Shown one piece after another: positions 1 to 9,124 of a DNA stretch of 64,000 bases (the first letter of the stretch is position 1; each line of letters begins with the position of its first letter). Source of the stretch: Amycolatopsis sp. NBC_00345. Its GTDB lineage: Bacteria; Actinomycetota; Actinomycetes; Mycobacteriales; Pseudonocardiaceae. The position numbers and the translations under genes were made by a program. The notes beneath the pieces are model-generated. The model was not told the DNA's origin. It searched no databases and saw only the letters and a program-made list of their open reading frames with translations. The stretch is from NCBI RefSeq assembly GCF_036116635.1, contig NZ_CP107995.1:5394001-5458000 (forward strand), read 5' to 3'.

Positions 1-855
1 GCCGCGGCCACCGTGCTGGCCGGCTACGCCGCCGCGGCGGTGCTGGTCCTGCTGACCACGGTCCCGTTCGCCTCGGCGGCGCGGGACGTCGCGGAGTTCG
101 GCGCGATCGTGCTGGCGGGCCTGGTGTTCCTGGTGGCCAACACGGCGCTGATGACGGTGGCCGTCTACTTCGGCACCCCGCACGAGCGCGTGCGCGACGC
201 GCTGGCCGCGCCGGCGGAGTACGGGCTCGAGGCCGCGACGATCGGGCTGGGCGTGCTGCTCGCGTGGGCGCTGGCGGACTGGCCGGTCGCGCTGCTGCTG
301 GTCGTCGGGATCACCTTGGCGCTGCACCGGAACGTGCTCATCCGCCAGCTGCGCCGCCAGGCCCGCAGCGACGCGAAGACGGGCCTGCTGAACGTCGCCG
401 CCTGGCGCGCGGCCGCGACCGAGGAGCTGGCGCGCGCCGCCAGGGCCGGGCGCACGACCAGCGTGCTGATGCTGGACCTGGACCGGTTCAAACTGGTCAA
501 CGACCGGCACGGGCACCTGGTCGGCGACCGCTACCTGCTGGCCGTCGCGGACACCCTGCGCACCGAGGTCCGCGCGGGCGACCTCACCGGCCGGTTCGGC
601 GGCGAGGAGTTCGTGATCCTGCTCCCCGGCACGGCGCCCGTCCACGCGCACGCCATCGCCGAGCGTATCCGCGGCCACATCGCCGACCGGACCGGCGACC
701 TGCCGGAGCCGATCACCGTCTCGATCGGCCTCGCCTCGGCCCCGCCGGCCGCGATGGCGGACATCGACGCCCTCCTCGAAGCCGCCGATACCGCCCTATA
801 TGAGGCAAAACACGCAGGCCGTAACCGGACGGCGGGGCATCAGCTCGCCGGATGA
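1..855 (+). CDS. GGDEF diguanylate cyclase, membrane-anchored (5' end outside window)
   Basis: This is the C-terminal part of a membrane diguanylate cyclase, which makes c-di-GMP from two GTP. The reading frame is open from base 1, so the start lies upstream. Three hydrophobic stretches (about nt 20-75, 95-170 and 230-325) precede the GGDEF domain, which runs from about nt 375 to 830. The active-site motif is GGEEF (nt 598-612), preceded by a DLDRFKLVNDRHGH segment typical of the substrate and metal site. An inhibitory I-site RxxD is not obvious at the usual place. No other domain follows. The sensory or MASE-like part cannot be judged because it is truncated. Confidence 0.9.
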   Translation, partial: AAATVLAGYAAAAVLVLLTTVPFASAARDVAEFGAIVLAGLVFLVANTALMTVAVYFGTPHERVRDALAAPAEYGLEAATIGLGVLLAWALADWPVALLLVVGITLALHRNVLIRQLRRQARSDAKTGLLNVAAWRAAATEELARAARAGRTTSVLMLDLDRFKLVNDRHGHLVGDRYLLAVADTLRTEVRAGDLTGRFGGEEFVILLPGTAPVHAHAIAERIRGHIADRTGDLPEPITVSIGLASAPPAAMADIDALLEAADTALYEAKHAGRNRTAGHQLAG

Positions 856-915
856 GCCGCACGCGCCGGGGTGACCCCGGTAGTCTTCCCGACCTGACCA
901 CGGAAGGGGGACGCG

Positions 916-1686
916 GTGGCTGACGAACCGGCAATGGGCCTGTACGGGCTGACAAAACGCTTCGGGACCACGATCGCTGTGGACGACGTACGGCTGGAAG
1001 TGCCGAAGGGGTCGTTTTTCGGGCTGGTGGGGCCGAACGGAGCGGGCAAGACGACATCGCTGTCGATGGCGGTCGGGCTGCTGCGCCCGGACTCCGGGCA
1101 GGCGCACGTGTTCGGCGTCGACGTGTGGCGGGAGCCGGAGCGGGCCAAGGCCCTGATCGGCGTGCTGCCCGACGGACTGTCCATTCCGGAGCGGCTGACC
1201 GGGCGGGAACTGCTGACGTACATGGGACTCCTGCGCGGCCTCGCCCCGGGCACGGTGGCGGAGCGGGCGCAGGAACTGCTCGGCGTGCTGGAGCTGGTGG
1301 AGGCCGAGCGCACGCTGGTGATCGACTACTCCGCGGGCATGCGCAAGAAGATCGGCCTCGCCATGGCGCTGCTGCACGGCCCGCGCCTGCTGGTGCTCGA
1401 CGAGCCGTTCGAGGCCGTCGACCCGGTGTCGGCCTCGACCATCCGCACGATCCTGCAGCGGTTCGTCGGCTCGGGCGGCGCGGTGGTGCTGTCCAGCCAC
1501 GTGATGGCGCTGGTCGAACAGCTCTGCAGCCACGTCGCGGTGATCACGCGCGGCCGGGTGGTGGCCGCGGGCGCCGTCGACGAGGTCCGCGGCGAGGGCA
1601 GCCTGGAGGACGCGTTCGTGCACATCGTGGGCGGGCGCACCGGCGGAGCGGAAGGACTGTCGTGGTTGGCGTCCTCGTCCGACTGA
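916..1686 (+). CDS. ABC transporter ATP-binding protein
   Basis: This 256-residue ATPase powers an ABC-2 type exporter. Walker A GPNGAGKTT lies at residues 39-47, a degenerate signature YSAGMRKK at 138-145 and Walker B LLVLDEP at 158-164, followed by a D-loop-like EAVDP and a switch His in SSHV. The GTG start at 916 is preceded by GGAAGGGGG. Its 3' end overlaps the permease gene by 25 bases, so the two are translationally coupled and form one transporter. The substrate cannot be read from the sequence. Confidence 0.93.
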   Translation: MADEPAMGLYGLTKRFGTTIAVDDVRLEVPKGSFFGLVGPNGAGKTTSLSMAVGLLRPDSGQAHVFGVDVWREPERAKALIGVLPDGLSIPERLTGRELLTYMGLLRGLAPGTVAERAQELLGVLELVEAERTLVIDYSAGMRKKIGLAMALLHGPRLLVLDEPFEAVDPVSASTIRTILQRFVGSGGAVVLSSHVMALVEQLCSHVAVITRGRVVAAGAVDEVRGEGSLEDAFVHIVGGRTGGAEGLSWLASSSD

Positions 1687-3251
1687 AGCTGCGCGTCCTG
1701 CGCAACTCCCTGAAGGGCCGCCAGATCGCCGGAATGCTCGTCGGCGGCGTGTTCGGCCTGCTCGGCGCCGCGGGGACACTCGCGCTGGCGATCGTGCCGA
1801 TCCACGGGCCGCAGGTGACGGTCGACCTGCTGACGTCGGTGTACGCGGTGTGGGTGCTCGGCTGGGTGCTCGCGCCGGTCGCCACCGGCGGTGGGGACGA
1901 CACGCTGCGGCCGGAGCACTTCGCGCTGCTGCCGATCGGGCGTCGCAAGCTCGCCGTCGGCCTGCTGGCGGCGAGCTTCGTGGGCGTGGCGGCGGTGGTG
2001 AGCCTGCTCGCGTTCCTCGGCCTGTTCGTCTACGGCCTGCGCCTCGGCGTGGGCGCGGCGGTCGTCGGGCTCGTGTTCACGGTGCTGCAGCTGGCTTTCG
2101 CCGTGCTGCTCTACCGCGTGGTGATGGCGGCGCTCGGCGCGCTGCTGACCTCGCGCAAGGGCAAGGAGCTCGGCGTCGTCCTGGTCGCGCTCACCGGGCT
2201 TTCCGGGGTGGCGCTGAACTACGCGCTCAACAGCCTGGGCCCGGCGATCGTGAACGGGCAGATGCCCGGTTTCGTCGGCGTGGTGCACGCGCTGCCGTCC
2301 GGCTGGGGCACGCTCGCCGTGCGCGCGGCGGGCGACGGCTCGTGGGGCACGGCCTTCGGCCTGCTCGCGGCGATGGTCGCGCTGCTCGCCGTGCTCGTCG
2401 CCGCGTGGGGCGCGCTGCTGACGAAGCGTGTGACCAGCCCTTCGTTCAGCGGTACCTCGCGGACGCGTGTGAAGGCGCCGGGCACGCGGACCCGGCGGAG
2501 CATCCTGCCGGCGACGCCCGTGGGAGCGGTGGCACGTAAGGAACTCTGGACGTGGCGGCGGGACGCGCGCCGCCGGGTCGCGCTGCTCTCGACGCTGATC
2601 GTCGGCCTCGTCGTCGCCGTGGTGCCGACGCTCTCGGGCGGCGGCCACCCGGTGCTGGTCCCCTACCTCGGCATCGCGGTGGTCTTCTTCGCGTGCATGC
2701 AGTCGGGCAACCTCTACGGCTTCGACGGCAGCTCGCTGTGGCACACGCTGATCGTGCCGGGCGCCGAGCGCGCCGACGTCCGCGGACGGCAGCTCGCGTG
2801 GGCGCTGATCATCGCGCCGGTCGCCCTGCTGCTGGCCGCCGTGCTGCCGGGCGCGCTGGGCAAGCCGGGCGCGTACCCGTGGGTGCTGGGCCTGGTGCCG
2901 GCGTTGCTGGGCGCGGGGGCGGGGGTGCTGATGCTGCAGTCGGTGTTCCTGGCTTTCCCGCTGCCGGACCAGCGGCGCTCCTCGAGCCCGTGGTCGTCCG
3001 GCGGCCGCCCCGGTTGCGCCCGCTTGCTGATGATGTTCGCGACGATGCTGCTCATGGGCGTCGGTGTGCTCCCGGTGCTGGCGCTGGGCGTCGTCGGCGC
3101 GTTGGCGGATCTGCCGGTGCTGCAGTGGATCGGCGTGCCGGCCGGCGTCGCCACCGGGCTGCTGCTCGCGTGGTGGTGGGGCGGCATCGCCCAGCGGCGC
3201 CTGGTGAGCCACGGGCCGGAGCTGCTCGCCACGGTGAGCAAGGAGCGTTAG
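1662..3251 (+). CDS. ABC-2 type transporter permease
   Basis: This is a 529-residue polytopic membrane protein with roughly ten or more hydrophobic segments, paired with the ATPase upstream. The open frame extends far 5' inside the ATPase gene, but the membrane protein homology begins at the GTG at 1662, which has GGAAGGA five bases upstream. The product starts with a basic MVGVLVRLKLRVLRN segment before the first membrane span. A basic cytoplasmic loop near the middle (ARKELWTWRRDARRR) is typical of large actinobacterial ABC-2 permeases. Its stop codon overlaps that of the convergent gene at 3248. Confidence 0.88.
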   Translation: MVGVLVRLKLRVLRNSLKGRQIAGMLVGGVFGLLGAAGTLALAIVPIHGPQVTVDLLTSVYAVWVLGWVLAPVATGGGDDTLRPEHFALLPIGRRKLAVGLLAASFVGVAAVVSLLAFLGLFVYGLRLGVGAAVVGLVFTVLQLAFAVLLYRVVMAALGALLTSRKGKELGVVLVALTGLSGVALNYALNSLGPAIVNGQMPGFVGVVHALPSGWGTLAVRAAGDGSWGTAFGLLAAMVALLAVLVAAWGALLTKRVTSPSFSGTSRTRVKAPGTRTRRSILPATPVGAVARKELWTWRRDARRRVALLSTLIVGLVVAVVPTLSGGGHPVLVPYLGIAVVFFACMQSGNLYGFDGSSLWHTLIVPGAERADVRGRQLAWALIIAPVALLLAAVLPGALGKPGAYPWVLGLVPALLGAGAGVLMLQSVFLAFPLPDQRRSSSPWSSGGRPGCARLLMMFATMLLMGVGVLPVLALGVVGALADLPVLQWIGVPAGVATGLLLAWWWGGIAQRRLVSHGPELLATVSKER

Positions 3252-3850
3252 GTCGTGGCGGGCCAGTAGCGCGGTCCGCCGTCTGCGGGGATGAGCAGGC
3301 CGACGCGCCGCTCTTCGGGCGGCGGATCCGCAGGACGCCGCTCGCCGGACACCTCGTGGCCGATCAGGCCGTACGAGAATCCGGCGGCGGCGTGGACCTG
3401 TCGGCCCACTTCGGCCAGCCAGTCGTCGATCGGCCGCCGCCAGGCGAGGTGCGCGAGCGCCCCTTCCCCTTCGAACGGGAAGGGGAAGGCGTCCACGCGC
3501 GGCTCGGCGCGGCCCAGCGCGCCGAGCGGCAGGTAGAAGTCGAGCCAGTCGGGCCCGCCGTCCTCGCGGATCGCGACCACCCCGCAGACGACCGGCGTCC
3601 CGCCGGGCAGCGTGACGATCCCCTGCAGGTGCTGGTGGCGCCGCAGGGAGCCGAGGGTGCACCCGACCGGCGGCTGCCCGGCGGGCTCGCGGTCGCGGGT
3701 GCCGTACCAGTCCGGCACAGGCACGGCCCCGGCCAGTGCGGCCAGCGCGCGCTCCAGACGTGTGTCGCTGGTGGCGCCGAGGTTCAGGGCCAGCTCGTAG
3801 AACCCACCGTGCCAGTTGTCGGCGAGGGTGAACGCCGTGGACGTCGTCAT
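3248..3850 (-). CDS. Hypothetical protein
   Basis: I do not recognise this 200-residue protein. It is soluble, has no signal peptide or membrane segment, and is rich in short charged and aromatic patches (NWHGGFYELALNLG near the N-terminus, DWLDFYLPLGAL in the middle, GPRYWP near the end), which suggests a compact globular fold. I chose the ATG at 3850 over the GTG at 3874 because the conserved-looking protein begins there. It is convergent with the ABC permease, with overlapping stop codons, and upstream of the divergent dienelactone hydrolase gene. Confidence 0.7.
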   Translation of the reverse strand: MTTSTAFTLADNWHGGFYELALNLGATSDTRLERALAALAGAVPVPDWYGTRDREPAGQPPVGCTLGSLRRHQHLQGIVTLPGGTPVVCGVVAIREDGGPDWLDFYLPLGALGRAEPRVDAFPFPFEGEGALAHLAWRRPIDDWLAEVGRQVHAAAGFSYGLIGHEVSGERRPADPPPEERRVGLLIPADGGPRYWPATT

Positions 3851-4010
3851 CCCGCGATCATCCCGGCTGCTCACGGCCGGGCGCAGCTGGTTTACGGCGC
3901 CCTGGCGTGATGCCGCTGCCCGTGAGACCGGGTTCCGCCGTTACGGTGGTCCCCATCGCGACAGCCGCAATGCGTCCACTATGGACGCTCGAGTGGTCCA
4001 GGAGGCCCCC

Positions 4011-4712
4011 TTGCCCACGCGCACCGACCAGCTCCAGCTCGCCGACGGCACTGTCGGACTGCCCGTGTGGCTGCCCGAATCCGGCCGTGGCCCGGGACTC
4101 GTGCTGGTCCAGGAGATCTTCGGCCTCGACGCGTACCTGGCCGGGGTCGCCGCGGATCTCGCCGCGCTCGGGTACGTGGTCGCCGTGCCGGAACTGTTCT
4201 GGCGGTTCGCCCCCGGCTGGTCGTCGGAGCATGACGAGGCCGGCGTGACCCGGGCGATGGAGGTCTCCGGAGCGTTCGACCCGGCGCAGGGGCTCTTGGA
4301 CGTCCTCGCGGCGCTCGCCCACCTGCGCGCCCTCCCGGAGGTGACCGACGGCGCCGGTGTCCTGGGCTTCTGTCTGGGCGGCTCCCTGGCCTTCTCCGCC
4401 GCCGCGGCCGGCACCCCGGACGTCGCGATCTCCTTCTACGGCTCGGCGGTGGCGTCGGACCTGGCGTCGCTGGCCGAGGTGAGCTGTCCGCTCCAGTTCC
4501 ATTTCGGCGGGCAGGATCCCTTCATCCCGCGGTCGGACGTCCGCGCGGTCGAGTCCGCGGTGGCTTCGCATCCCGACGCGGAGATCCACGTGCAGGAGGA
4601 CGCCGGGCACGCGTTCCACAACCGCGTCGCGCCGATGTTCCACCACCCGGCCGCGGCGGCCCGGGCTTGGGCCCTGACAACGGAGTTCCTGCGGCGGACC
4701 CTGCCGGCGTAA
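4011..4712 (+). CDS. Dienelactone hydrolase family protein
   Basis: This is a 233-residue alpha/beta hydrolase of the carboxymethylenebutenolidase family, cytosolic, hydrolysing lactones or small esters. The full catalytic set is visible: Glu35 in QEIFG, nucleophile Cys121 in GFCLGG, Asp169 in GGQDPF and His200 in DAGHAF. The TTG start at 4011 is chosen because AGGAGG lies five bases upstream and the family N-terminus starts there. An in-frame ATG at 3981 has no comparable ribosome binding site. It is a single gene with no catechol-pathway neighbours, so its natural substrate is unknown. Confidence 0.88.
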   Translation: MPTRTDQLQLADGTVGLPVWLPESGRGPGLVLVQEIFGLDAYLAGVAADLAALGYVVAVPELFWRFAPGWSSEHDEAGVTRAMEVSGAFDPAQGLLDVLAALAHLRALPEVTDGAGVLGFCLGGSLAFSAAAAGTPDVAISFYGSAVASDLASLAEVSCPLQFHFGGQDPFIPRSDVRAVESAVASHPDAEIHVQEDAGHAFHNRVAPMFHHPAAAARAWALTTEFLRRTLPA

Positions 4713-4733
4713 GCGCCCCCATCAGCGAATCTG

Positions 4734-5027
4734 TTACTTGTCGCGGTCCGTGGCGGCGGCAGGAGGTCGATTCGTGTGGTCGTAGGATTTCTGTGACGCG
4801 GACACGCTGCCGAGGTGGGTGATCGACCATTCCTCTAGTGCGCGTAGTGGTTCGCGCAGGGTGCGGCCCGCTTCGGTCAGCTGGTATTCGAGGCGGATCG
4901 GGACTTCGGGGTGGACGGTGCGGTGTACGAGCCCGTCCCGTTCGAGTCCGCGGAGGGTCTGGGTGAGCATCTTCTGCGAGACTGAGTGGTTACCGCAAAG
5001 TGCCTTCTTCCCGTTGGAGAGTTGCAC
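4734..5027 (-). pseudogene. HxlR-family regulator, 5'-truncated remnant
   Basis: The frame encodes the C-terminal half of an HxlR-type winged-helix regulator: SQKMLTQTLRGLERDGLVHR is the recognition helix region, followed by the beta wing and EEWSITHLG. Family members are usually 110-130 residues with about 40 residues before SQKML. Here homology stops near base 4982. The residues upstream, reached from a GTG at 5027, are translated from what looks like the operator region of the divergent oxidoreductase gene (dyad at 4990-5038). The DNA-binding N-terminus therefore appears to have been deleted, and the product is probably non-functional. Confidence 0.7.
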
Positions 5028-5038
5028 TCATACGGTAA
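4990..5038. promoter_or_regulatory. Probable HxlR-type operator dyad
   Basis: Inverted half-sites TTACCG...GTGC (4990-5003) and GCAC...CGGTAA (5024-5038) lie just upstream of the oxidoreductase gene and beside the truncated HxlR gene. The arrangement fits an HxlR operator in a divergent regulator-target pair. The cognate regulator gene is truncated, so control may be lost or taken over by a paralogue. Confidence 0.45.
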
Positions 5039-5085
5039 GCGCAGCGCGTCGCCCGACGCCACCCGTCACCCAGAAAGGGCATCTC

Positions 5086-5733
5086 GTGTCTCGTTTCACC
5101 GTCATCGGCGGCACCGGCTATGCCGGCTCGGCCATCGTCACGGAGGCCGCTGCCCGCGGTCACCAGGTCACCGCACTGAGCCGCTCGCTGCCCGACGCGC
5201 CGATCCCGAACGTCACCTACGTCCAAGGCGACGCCACCGACGAAGCAACGCTGTCTTCGGTCATCGAAGGCGCGGACGTAGCGGTGGCCGTACTCGCCCC
5301 GCGCGGCCCGCTGGCCGGCCCCTTCCGCGACGTCTACCGCACCATCGCGCGTCTGGCCGACACCGAGGGCGTGCGCCTGTTCGTCGTCGGCGGCGCCTCG
5401 TCGCTGCGCCCCTCGCCCGGGGCAGATCGCTTCGTCACCGACCTCAGCCAAGTCCCCGAAGAGCTCCGTGACGGGATCCTCACCGACGCGGCAGTGATCA
5501 TCGAGGACCTCCCCGCCACGCCCGCGACACTCGACTGGGTCTATGTCAGCCCGGCGCGCGGGTTCGGTGCGCACGCGCCCGGCGAACGACTCGGCCGCTA
5601 CCGGCTCGGCGACGACGTCTCGGTCGCCCCCGAGGACGGCGGCGCGATCTCCGCCGCGGACTACGCCCTCGGGTTCGTCGACCTCATCGAAAAAGGCGAG
5701 CACCACCGGGAACAGGTCAACCTCAGCCACTGA
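5086..5733 (+). CDS. NAD(P)-dependent oxidoreductase, NmrA/SDR-like
   Basis: This 215-residue Rossmann-fold protein has GGTGYAGS at residues 8-15 for dinucleotide binding, followed by a conserved AVLAPRGP stretch and a VVGGASSLRPSPG segment typical of the NAD(H)-binding NmrA-like family that often sits next to HxlR regulators. The GTG start at 5086 has GAAAGGG upstream. The classical SDR YxxxK motif is absent, as in many family members, so it may act as a redox sensor or an atypical reductase. It lies divergent to the HxlR remnant, the usual partner. Confidence 0.85.
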   Translation: MSRFTVIGGTGYAGSAIVTEAAARGHQVTALSRSLPDAPIPNVTYVQGDATDEATLSSVIEGADVAVAVLAPRGPLAGPFRDVYRTIARLADTEGVRLFVVGGASSLRPSPGADRFVTDLSQVPEELRDGILTDAAVIIEDLPATPATLDWVYVSPARGFGAHAPGERLGRYRLGDDVSVAPEDGGAISAADYALGFVDLIEKGEHHREQVNLSH

Positions 5734-5793
5734 ACCGGCCCCAGCCGTGGCCTGACCGGCCGGCGCTCGAGTACAAGGAAGGCATGCTCCATC

Positions 5794-7035
5794 GTGGACG
5801 ATGAAGACGAAAAGACGCGCTACCGGGGATTCGGACCCGTCCTCGGGCTGCCGATCCAGAACGCGCGGGTGGATCTCTCGGCGTTGCCCCCGGATTTCCG
5901 GAAGTTGTTCCCGCCCGTGCTCGAGAAGGCCAAGGAGCCGCTGGTCGGCATCACCACGGACGGACACGTCGTACCCGATCTGTTCGCCATCCAGGACACC
6001 GGGTGGAATCCCGGGCCAGCAAGCAAAGCGGCGACCGCCTTCCTCGACTGCCTCACCCCCACCCAGCGCGAAAACGTCCTGTTCGCCGTCGACGCCGACG
6101 AATGGCGGATGTGGATCAACGCCTTTCCGAGCTGGGACCCGCACGGCCTGCGCCTCGAGGACCTCGAACCCGCGCAACGCGATCGTGCACTCGCGATCCT
6201 CCAGGAGTCCTTGTCCACCACCGGTTTCTCCGACGCCCGGACGGCGATGAAACTCAACGCCGCACTCGGCGAGCTGGTCGGGGGATACCGCGACACCCTC
6301 ACCGAATACTCCTATTCCATCGCGGTGTTCGGCACCCCCTCGACAACCCAGCCGTGGGGATGGCAACTGTGGGGCCACCACCTCGACGTGCACTGCTTCA
6401 TCCTCGGCAGGCAGATGGTCCTCACCCCGACCTTCATCGGCGCCGAACCCACCGAAGCCGACCGCGGCGTCCACAAGGGCCTGCGCCTGTTCGACGAGCA
6501 GCGGGCAGCCGGACTCGACCTGCTGCGCAGCTTGCGCCCCGCGCAGGAAAGCCAGGCCGTTCTCCACTCCTCGATGCGGGTGCAGGACCTGCCCGCCGAA
6601 CTCGCCGACCCCCTCAACGGCAGGCACCGGGGCGGCGCAGCGCAGGACAACCGCGTCATCCCCTACGCGGGGCTACCGGCCGGCGGACTCTCCCTCCCGC
6701 AACGAAATTCACTGCTCCGCTTGGTGAACACCTACGCCCAGCGACTCCCGGACGGTCCCGCCGCCGCGTTCATGGAAAACATCGAACAGCACCTCGACGA
6801 CACCCACCTCGCCTGGATCGGCGGAACCGGCGACAACGACGCCTTCTACTACCGCGTCCACAGCCCCGTCGTCCTCATCGAATACGACTGCCAGTCAGGC
6901 GTCTTCCTCGACAACGACCAGCCCGAACCGTTCCACGTCCACACCATCGTCCGCACCCCCAACGGCGGTGACTACGGACGCGACCTGCTGCGCCGGCACC
7001 TCGCCCACCACCATCCGCAGCGCGCAGTGCGGTGA
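5794..7035 (+). CDS. DUF3500 family protein
   Basis: This 413-residue protein matches the DUF3500 family, whose function is unknown. The family hallmarks are visible: the WGWQLWGHHLDVH block at residues 188-200 followed by TPTFIGAEP, and a C-terminal FHVHTIVRTPNGGDYG block. The conserved His and Asp residues suggest a metal or cofactor site, but this is inference. There is no signal peptide. The GTG start at 5794 follows an AAGGAAGG ribosome binding site. A strong hairpin at 7105-7144 follows, so it is probably transcribed alone. Confidence 0.85.
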   Translation: MDDEDEKTRYRGFGPVLGLPIQNARVDLSALPPDFRKLFPPVLEKAKEPLVGITTDGHVVPDLFAIQDTGWNPGPASKAATAFLDCLTPTQRENVLFAVDADEWRMWINAFPSWDPHGLRLEDLEPAQRDRALAILQESLSTTGFSDARTAMKLNAALGELVGGYRDTLTEYSYSIAVFGTPSTTQPWGWQLWGHHLDVHCFILGRQMVLTPTFIGAEPTEADRGVHKGLRLFDEQRAAGLDLLRSLRPAQESQAVLHSSMRVQDLPAELADPLNGRHRGGAAQDNRVIPYAGLPAGGLSLPQRNSLLRLVNTYAQRLPDGPAAAFMENIEQHLDDTHLAWIGGTGDNDAFYYRVHSPVVLIEYDCQSGVFLDNDQPEPFHVHTIVRTPNGGDYGRDLLRRHLAHHHPQRAVR

Positions 7036-7104
7036 TGTCGGCTCCGGGCGCCATCGCTCGCCCCGGGTGCCGGCGGCGCGCAAGGTCGAACGCCGGCGCG
7101 ATCG

Positions 7105-7144
7105 CGACCATGCCGGCCGCACTGGTGCGGGGCCGGCATGGTCG
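7105..7144 (+). terminator. Hairpin terminator after the DUF3500 gene
   Basis: A perfect 14-bp inverted repeat (CGACCATGCCGGCC at 7105-7118 and its complement at 7131-7144) with a 12-base loop lies 70 bases after the DUF3500 stop codon. There is no T-run, as is usual in high-GC actinobacteria. Confidence 0.6.
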
Positions 7145-7165
7145 AGATCGGCGGGCAATTCCACC

Positions 7166-7357
7166 GGGTCAAAGGACACGGCCTCCTATCGGTTGGCATC
7201 GCAGTATGTCCCGCAGTCCGAGGCGCTGCTTCGCGAATTCATCGACCAGGAGAGCACCGCCGGCTCGCGGCACTGCTCGACACTCCGGACGCCGCGCTAC
7301 GAGCGGGCATGGTCGACGTCCGGATCCTGGGTCTCGCGGCAGCCTGGTACTTCGGTG
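7166..7357 (+). pseudogene. Possible frameshifted gene remnant (dehydrogenase small subunit-like)
   Basis: Two overlapping plus-strand frames read like one protein: SQYVPQSEALLREFIDQE in one frame, then RLAALLDTPDAALRAG and LGLAAAWYFGAW in another after a shift near 7255-7265. The LAALL...AAAWYFGAW pattern resembles the C-terminal part of small subunits of membrane-bound sugar dehydrogenases, but the match is by eye and weak. The fragment ends where the antisense amidase gene begins to show its normal C-terminus, which suggests a deletion junction near 7350. Confidence 0.35.
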
Positions 7358-8798
7358 CCTGGAAGCCGCCGATCTTCTGCTCGAGCAGTTCGGCCAGCCG
7401 CAGCGGGGTGCGGTCCTCGAACATCGGGCCGATGAGCTGCACCCCGACCGGCAGGCCCTCGGCGGACCGGCCCGCGGGTATGGCGGTGGCGGGCAGGCCG
7501 GGCATGGTGGCCAGGCCGGCCCAGACGAGCTGGTCGAAGTACGGGTACTCGACGCCGTCGATGTCGAGGCGCCGTTCCAGCGGATTGGGGCTGTGGTCGT
7601 GCGGGAACGCGGGCGTCGGCGTGATCGGGCACACCACGGCGTCGAACTCGGCGAACAGCTGCCGCCAGCCGTGGCGGTGGAGCTCGCGGCGGTTGTTCGC
7701 CTCCATCCAGTCGCGGTGGCTGAACACCATGGCGCGCTGCCGCACGGCGTCCAGGCTCTGGTCGTCCGCGCTCAGTCCGGCGGCGCGGGTCCGCAGCTGC
7801 TCGTCGGCGTCGACGGGAAAACGCGCGACGGAGCCAGAAATCAGCAACTTCATGTAGAGCGTCGCGGCTTCGGTCAGATCGGGCAGCAGCGGAGTGTGCC
7901 GTTCGACGCGGGCGCCGCCGTCGGCGAGCGCGTCGGCCACCCGGTTCACGCCCGCCCGCACGGCGGACCCGGTCGGAATGAGCGGATGCTCGTCGAGGAC
8001 CAGGACCCGGAAGTCGCCGAGCCGCTCGTGGCGCGCGGGCGGGAGCGTCAAGTCGTGCGCCTTGCCGAGCGTCAGCGGGTCCGGTCCGGCCATGACGTCG
8101 AGCAGGAGCGCGAGGTCGCGGGCGGTGCGCGCCATCGGACCGACGACGGCGAGGTCGAGGTCGACCGGCAACGGCGGTGCCGGCGGCGCGACCATGCCGC
8201 GGGGCGCCGCCAGCCCGAGCGTCGGCTTGTGCGCATAGATGCCACAGAAATGCGCGGGGGTGCGCAGCGAACCGCCGAGGTCGGAGCCGATGGACAGCGC
8301 GCCGAACCCGGACGCCAGGGCCGCCGCCGACCCGCCGGAGGATCCGCCCGACGTGCGATCGTGATCCCACGGATTGCTGGTGGTGCCGTAGATCTCGTTG
8401 AAGGTCTGGATGTCCTGCAGCCCCAACGGCACATTGGTCTTGCCGAGCACCACCGCGCCCGCGGCCTTGAGCCGCGACACCTGTACCGCGTCCTCGGCCG
8501 GCAGGTAGTCCCGGTGTTGCGGCATGCCCCAGTTCGTCGGCAGCCCGGCGATGTCGTACGACTCCTTGACCGTCACCGGAATGCCGAGCAGCGGCCGGTC
8601 CTCACCACGCGCACGGGCCTGGTCGGCACGGTGCGCGGCGGCCCGTGCACGGTCGAAGTCCGGCACGCAGATCGCATTGATCACCTCATCGTCGCGCTCG
8701 ATACGGGCGATCGCCTCTTCGGTCAGTTCCACCGATGTCACCGCACCGGCACGCAACGCAGTAACAAGTTCTTCGGCTGCCTGAAAGCTCCGTTCCAT
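7239..8798 (-). CDS. Amidase (amidase-signature family), aberrant C-terminus
   Basis: This amidase-signature serine hydrolase converts carboxamides to acids plus ammonia. The Ser-cisSer-Lys triad is intact at family spacing: Lys78 in PVTVKES, Ser153 in GGSSGGS and Ser177 in SDLGGSLR. The ATG at 8798 is chosen because homology begins with MERSFQAAEEL. Family members normally end shortly after the KIGGFQAPK motif (about 7355). Here the frame runs on for about 40 low-complexity basic residues antisense to a gene remnant, so the native stop codon was probably lost in a deletion. The catalytic core should be unaffected. Confidence 0.85.
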   Translation of the reverse strand: MERSFQAAEELVTALRAGAVTSVELTEEAIARIERDDEVINAICVPDFDRARAAAHRADQARARGEDRPLLGIPVTVKESYDIAGLPTNWGMPQHRDYLPAEDAVQVSRLKAAGAVVLGKTNVPLGLQDIQTFNEIYGTTSNPWDHDRTSGGSSGGSAAALASGFGALSIGSDLGGSLRTPAHFCGIYAHKPTLGLAAPRGMVAPPAPPLPVDLDLAVVGPMARTARDLALLLDVMAGPDPLTLGKAHDLTLPPARHERLGDFRVLVLDEHPLIPTGSAVRAGVNRVADALADGGARVERHTPLLPDLTEAATLYMKLLISGSVARFPVDADEQLRTRAAGLSADDQSLDAVRQRAMVFSHRDWMEANNRRELHRHGWRQLFAEFDAVVCPITPTPAFPHDHSPNPLERRLDIDGVEYPYFDQLVWAGLATMPGLPATAIPAGRSAEGLPVGVQLIGPMFEDRTPLRLAELLEQKIGGFQAPKYQAAARPRIRTSTMPARSAASGVSSSAASRRCSPGR

Positions 8799-9124
8799 GA
8801 ATTCGAAGCTATCGGACGGCCGCAGAAGGCACGAAATTCCGGTTCGCGCAACGGGGAGGCCGAACAGGCCGTCTTCACCGACGAATTCGCGCACTCGTTC
8901 CACCGCCAAAAGTGACCCTTCGCAGGTCACAGCGCCAAAAGTGGGCCAACTCCACCCGCACCGGCCATGAAATGCCGCATCGGGCAATAGGATGGACGTC
9001 TCAATTCTTGGACCTTGCCCAAAACATCTTTTGCAGACGGGCAATTGTCGTCATGTTTCTCAACGTCCGCTCATGCCGCATACAACTCGGGAGTGGCTGA
9101 TCGCGGCTGTGGCAGGATTCGGCT
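8799..9124. other. Intergenic region upstream of the amidase gene
   Basis: This 326-base gap holds the amidase promoter side. A minus-strand frame in it (LLAVERVREFVGEDGLFGL) is continuous with the amidase frame but lacks a convincing start or a recognisable family. I see no RNA gene or strong repeat here. Confidence 0.4.

Noticed and set aside
6003..6971. An Arg/Pro-rich 322-codon frame overlapping the DUF3500 gene.
   Set aside because: It is a same-strand shadow in another frame with no ribosome binding site or domain.
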